A stretch of DNA of 8,233 nucleotides from UBA4644 sp964646225 (GTDB taxonomy: Bacteria > Bacillota > Clostridia > Oscillospirales > Butyricicoccaceae). Positions 5,930 through 8,233 of this stretch are shown piece by piece. The position numbers and the translations under genes were made by a program. The notes under the pieces were generated by a model. That model was given only the letters and a program-made list of their open reading frames with translations. It was not told where the DNA came from and made no database searches. Position 1 is the first letter of the stretch. The number at the start of each line of letters is the position of its first letter. Location: positions 1 through 8,233 of the forward strand of contig CAZYAD010000053.1 of assembly GCA_964646225.1 (NCBI GenBank), in the 5' to 3' direction.

Positions 5930-8137
5930 TTACAGAAGCCCCAGCATCTCCCTGGCGGCCAGATTGTTCTGGCTTTCCATGGTCCGCAGCCGGGCGGCAT
6001 TATCCCGATAGGCGGCCGGATCGGCCATCACCCGGTCGATCTGCTCCCGCAGGAATTGCCCGGTGAGTCCCTCCAGACCACAGCAGGACGGGTTATGGAC
6101 ATAATCCATAAAGCTGCTCACCTTGATGTCATAGGACACCGCGATAAACGGTGTGTTGGCCGCTGCGGAAAAGACCAGTGCGTGCAGCCGCATGGCGCAC
6201 ATCAGCTTCATCCGCCGCAGCACTGCCATGGTCAGCTCCACCTGCTGCGGCGCAGGCAGCAGGTGGCTCTCGCCGTGCATCATAGCCGCCGCCTTTCGGG
6301 AGGGCTCCAGATCGGTGGGATCCTCAATGGGCATGAACACCGCTTCCAAGCCGTATTTCTCCCGGGCATAGTCCGCAGCCTCGGCAAAGGGGGCGTAGTT
6401 GTCAAACTCCTTCCACGGCCGCAGGGAGAAGCAGATGTACCGCCCGTCGGGCGACAATCCGTGCTGCCTGAGATAATCCGCCGCCAGCTGGTCGGCGGCC
6501 GGCTCCAGACTCAGCGCCGGGTCGGCGGAATCCCGCACATCTGGCCGCGTGATGCCCATGTCCAGCAGTTCCCGGCGGGAGACAGCGTCACGCAGGGTGA
6601 TGACATGCCCCGGCTGGTTGAGGATCCAGCGGGCCACCCGGCGGTTAAAAGGCTTTTCCACATGTCCGATGCCGCAGCCGTACATCAGAACCCGGGCACC
6701 CCGCAGACGGGCTGCCCAGATGGTAAACAGGTAATAATACAGCGACCGGCTGGAGGTGCTGTCCTGGATCAGGCTGCCGCCGCCGTTGATGAACAGCTTG
6801 GTGTGTCCGGCAGCCCGCAGAAAGCGGGGCACATCAAAGGTATAGATGGCACGGACATCATACAGCAGGCGGGTCTCCTCCGGCTTCCGTGTCATAACGG
6901 TCAGAGGGATCAGTGGGTCAATGGTGCGCATGGAGGTGATGATAGCCCGCAGAATGGCCTCATCGCCCGAGTTGCCTTTGCCGTAGGCACCGCAGATCAG
7001 CACCTCACGCCGCTTTGGCACAGACTCCAGCCGCAGGATGCTTTCGTAAATGCGGCTCTGGGTATCAGCCATGCTGTCCAGCGAGTACAGCGCCGAAGCC
7101 TTCTCGTACAGCGCGGCGGCAAAACGCTGTCGCTTGTCGCTGTCCAGACTGAGCTCCAGAATGTATCGGGCAAAGCTCTCCACATCCTTTGGCTGGAAGA
7201 TATATCCGTTTTCTCCCGAATCGATCAGCCGGCTCATGCCGCCCACATCGGAGGTGATGACAGCGCAGTTCTCCCGGATGCCTTCCAGCACCGAATAGGG
7301 GAAGGACTCGGAGATGGAGCACAGCACATCGATATCACAGGCGGCGAAAAAGTGGGGCACATCGGTGACCCAGCCCATAAAGCTGACGCTTTTTCCCAGC
7401 TTCAGGCTTTCGGCCAGAGCACGGAGCTTTTCGGTGTCTTCACCGTCACCGCCGATGAGCAGCTTCAGCCGGGGGTTGTCCTTTCGCGCCAGAGCAAAGG
7501 CACGGAGCAGGGTGGGGATATCCTTCACCGGTGTCAGACGGGCCAGAATACCCAGCACCACATCCCCCTCCTGATAGTCGATACCCGACCGGCGAAGCCA
7601 GTCGCTGCGGTCAAAGGGCGTAGCTTTTTCGGCAAAATCCAGGCCGTTATAAATGCTCATGCACTTGTGGGGATCAAAGCCGCGCTGGATCAGCATGGAG
7701 CGGAACAGCTCCGAGACCGTCACATAGTAATCAATATGCCGCAGAGCGCGGGCATTCATCGCGCCAATGGTAAAGCGCTTGGGGGCGCTGTTCATATAGT
7801 CCAGCTGATAGTCACTGTGTACCGTGGTGATGACGGTGACGCCGCAGAACAGCTTCACCAGCAGTCCGGCAATGTTGGCCTTTGCACCGTGACAATGCAC
7901 CAGATCGGGCTTTTCACGCCGGACCAGCCGGATCAGGCGAAAGTAATCATAGGGCACGAACCAGGAGAAAAAGGTCTTCGTGCAAATGCCTGCCTGTCGG
8001 GCGGAATCGGGGAAGTCGCCGCTGCGCAGGCTGACCAGCGTCAGGTCATAGCGCTGCTTCAGCCGGGAGCACAGGGCCAGAATATGGGTTTTGGCGCCGC
8101 CGCGGTCACCACCGCCGGCGACATGGAATATTTTCAT
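5930..8137 (-). CDS. Fusion: GT4 glycosyltransferase and CsaB-like polysaccharide pyruvyltransferase
   Basis: A 735-residue cytoplasmic or membrane-associated enzyme with two full catalytic modules in one uninterrupted frame. Residues 1 to about 370 are a GT-B fold, family GT4: 'GGGDRGGAKTHI' (8-19) at the acceptor-side N-terminus, 'HCHGAKAN' (81-88), R200 and K205 of the nucleotide-phosphate site, and the E-x7-E motif at E277/E285. Residues about 378-735 are a polysaccharide pyruvyltransferase: 'GAYGKGNSGDEAIL' (383-396), 'NGGGSLIQD' (451-459), 'LRDAVSRREL' (515-524), 'SADPAL' (537-542) and 'AMRLHALVFS' (648-657) with conserved His652. CsaB-type enzymes transfer pyruvate from PEP to secondary wall polysaccharide, making the ketal that SLH-domain proteins bind. 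I infer that one protein adds a sugar and pyruvylates the same glycan. ATG 8137 has GGAGG (8150-8146) 8 nt upstream. First gene of an operon with the MATE gene. Both family calls are firm; the glycan is unknown. Confidence 0.92.
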   Translation of the reverse strand: MKIFHVAGGGDRGGAKTHILALCSRLKQRYDLTLVSLRSGDFPDSARQAGICTKTFFSWFVPYDYFRLIRLVRREKPDLVHCHGAKANIAGLLVKLFCGVTVITTVHSDYQLDYMNSAPKRFTIGAMNARALRHIDYYVTVSELFRSMLIQRGFDPHKCMSIYNGLDFAEKATPFDRSDWLRRSGIDYQEGDVVLGILARLTPVKDIPTLLRAFALARKDNPRLKLLIGGDGEDTEKLRALAESLKLGKSVSFMGWVTDVPHFFAACDIDVLCSISESFPYSVLEGIRENCAVITSDVGGMSRLIDSGENGYIFQPKDVESFARYILELSLDSDKRQRFAAALYEKASALYSLDSMADTQSRIYESILRLESVPKRREVLICGAYGKGNSGDEAILRAIITSMRTIDPLIPLTVMTRKPEETRLLYDVRAIYTFDVPRFLRAAGHTKLFINGGGSLIQDSTSSRSLYYYLFTIWAARLRGARVLMYGCGIGHVEKPFNRRVARWILNQPGHVITLRDAVSRRELLDMGITRPDVRDSADPALSLEPAADQLAADYLRQHGLSPDGRYICFSLRPWKEFDNYAPFAEAADYAREKYGLEAVFMPIEDPTDLEPSRKAAAMMHGESHLLPAPQQVELTMAVLRRMKLMCAMRLHALVFSAAANTPFIAVSYDIKVSSFMDYVHNPSCCGLEGLTGQFLREQIDRVMADPAAYRDNAARLRTMESQNNLAAREMLGLL

Positions 8138-8172
8138 ACAAGGAGCCTCCCTGTCAGCTTACATACATCATC

Positions 8173-8202
8173 ATTATAATGCAAAATGCCCACCCGGGTC
8201 AA
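8173..8202 (-). promoter_or_regulatory. SigA-type promoter of the GT4-pyruvyltransferase/MATE operon
   Basis: Read on the minus strand, TTGACC (8202-8197) and a perfect TATAAT (8178-8173) are 18 bp apart. Transcription would start near 8166, leaving a leader of about 30 nt. The remaining bases to the window end (8203-8233) show no further feature I can support. Confidence 0.8.
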
Positions 8203-8233
8203 GGCTTCCGGTAACTTTTCATGCCGCTCCCCT

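Noticed and set aside
6056..8179. A 707-codon plus-strand open frame opposite the GT4-pyruvyltransferase gene.
   Set aside because: It is exactly antisense to a gene with full catalytic motifs, its translation is rich in Gln, His and Arg with no domain, and it has no promoter or ribosome site. It is a shadow of GC-rich codon use.
1..8233. Search for CRISPR repeats, insertion sequences, toxin-antitoxin pairs, retrons, tRNA genes and att sites.
   Set aside because: No regularly spaced repeats, transposase, reverse transcriptase, cloverleaf or paired direct repeats were seen. The window reads as ordinary chromosomal envelope and housekeeping genes.

Overview
The window looks like a chromosomal segment of a GC-rich Gram-positive member of the Clostridia, most like the Oscillospiraceae/Ruminococcaceae. 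This is inferred from several things: well-formed SigA-type promoters, strong Shine-Dalgarno sequences, a TTG start, a YitT/DUF2179 membrane protein, a SleB/CwlJ-type wall hydrolase with copper-amine-oxidase-like repeats, and a CsaB-type pyruvyltransferase. No ribosomal RNA or other species marker is present, so the assignment is tentative. I see no tRNA, rRNA, CRISPR array, insertion sequence, phage gene or attachment site.

Left part (1-1854): a short plus-strand gene (114-671) encodes a degenerate response-regulator receiver-like protein with no output domain. It has its own promoter and a GC-rich hairpin terminator. It converges on a minus-strand YitT-family membrane protein (851-1711). 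The YitT gene and the next plus-strand gene fire from back-to-back promoters whose -35 boxes lie 4 bp apart (1757-1820).

Middle (1855-4531): trmB (tRNA m7G46 methyltransferase) is followed after 50 bp by an ABC transporter ATPase of the LolD/MacB type with no permease beside it, then a probable terminator. A separate strong promoter with repeated GTTAC/GTAAC half-sites around the transcription start drives a secreted cell-wall hydrolase that starts at TTG 3493. A perfect bidirectional hairpin ends this gene and the convergent operon from the right.

Right part (4539-8202, minus strand): a two-gene operon. The first gene encodes a 735-residue protein that joins a GT4 glycosyltransferase to a CsaB-like polysaccharide pyruvyltransferase. 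The second, 35 bp downstream, encodes a MATE-family exporter. The probable promoter lies at 8173-8202.

The common theme is the cell envelope: wall glycan synthesis and pyruvylation, wall hydrolysis, and membrane transport. The most notable items are the GT4-CsaB fusion, the WalR-like/palindromic operator at the hydrolase promoter, the degenerate receiver protein and the orphan ABC ATPase. I did not find a clearly new defence or mobile system. Almost all remaining long open frames are antisense shadows of the genes listed.
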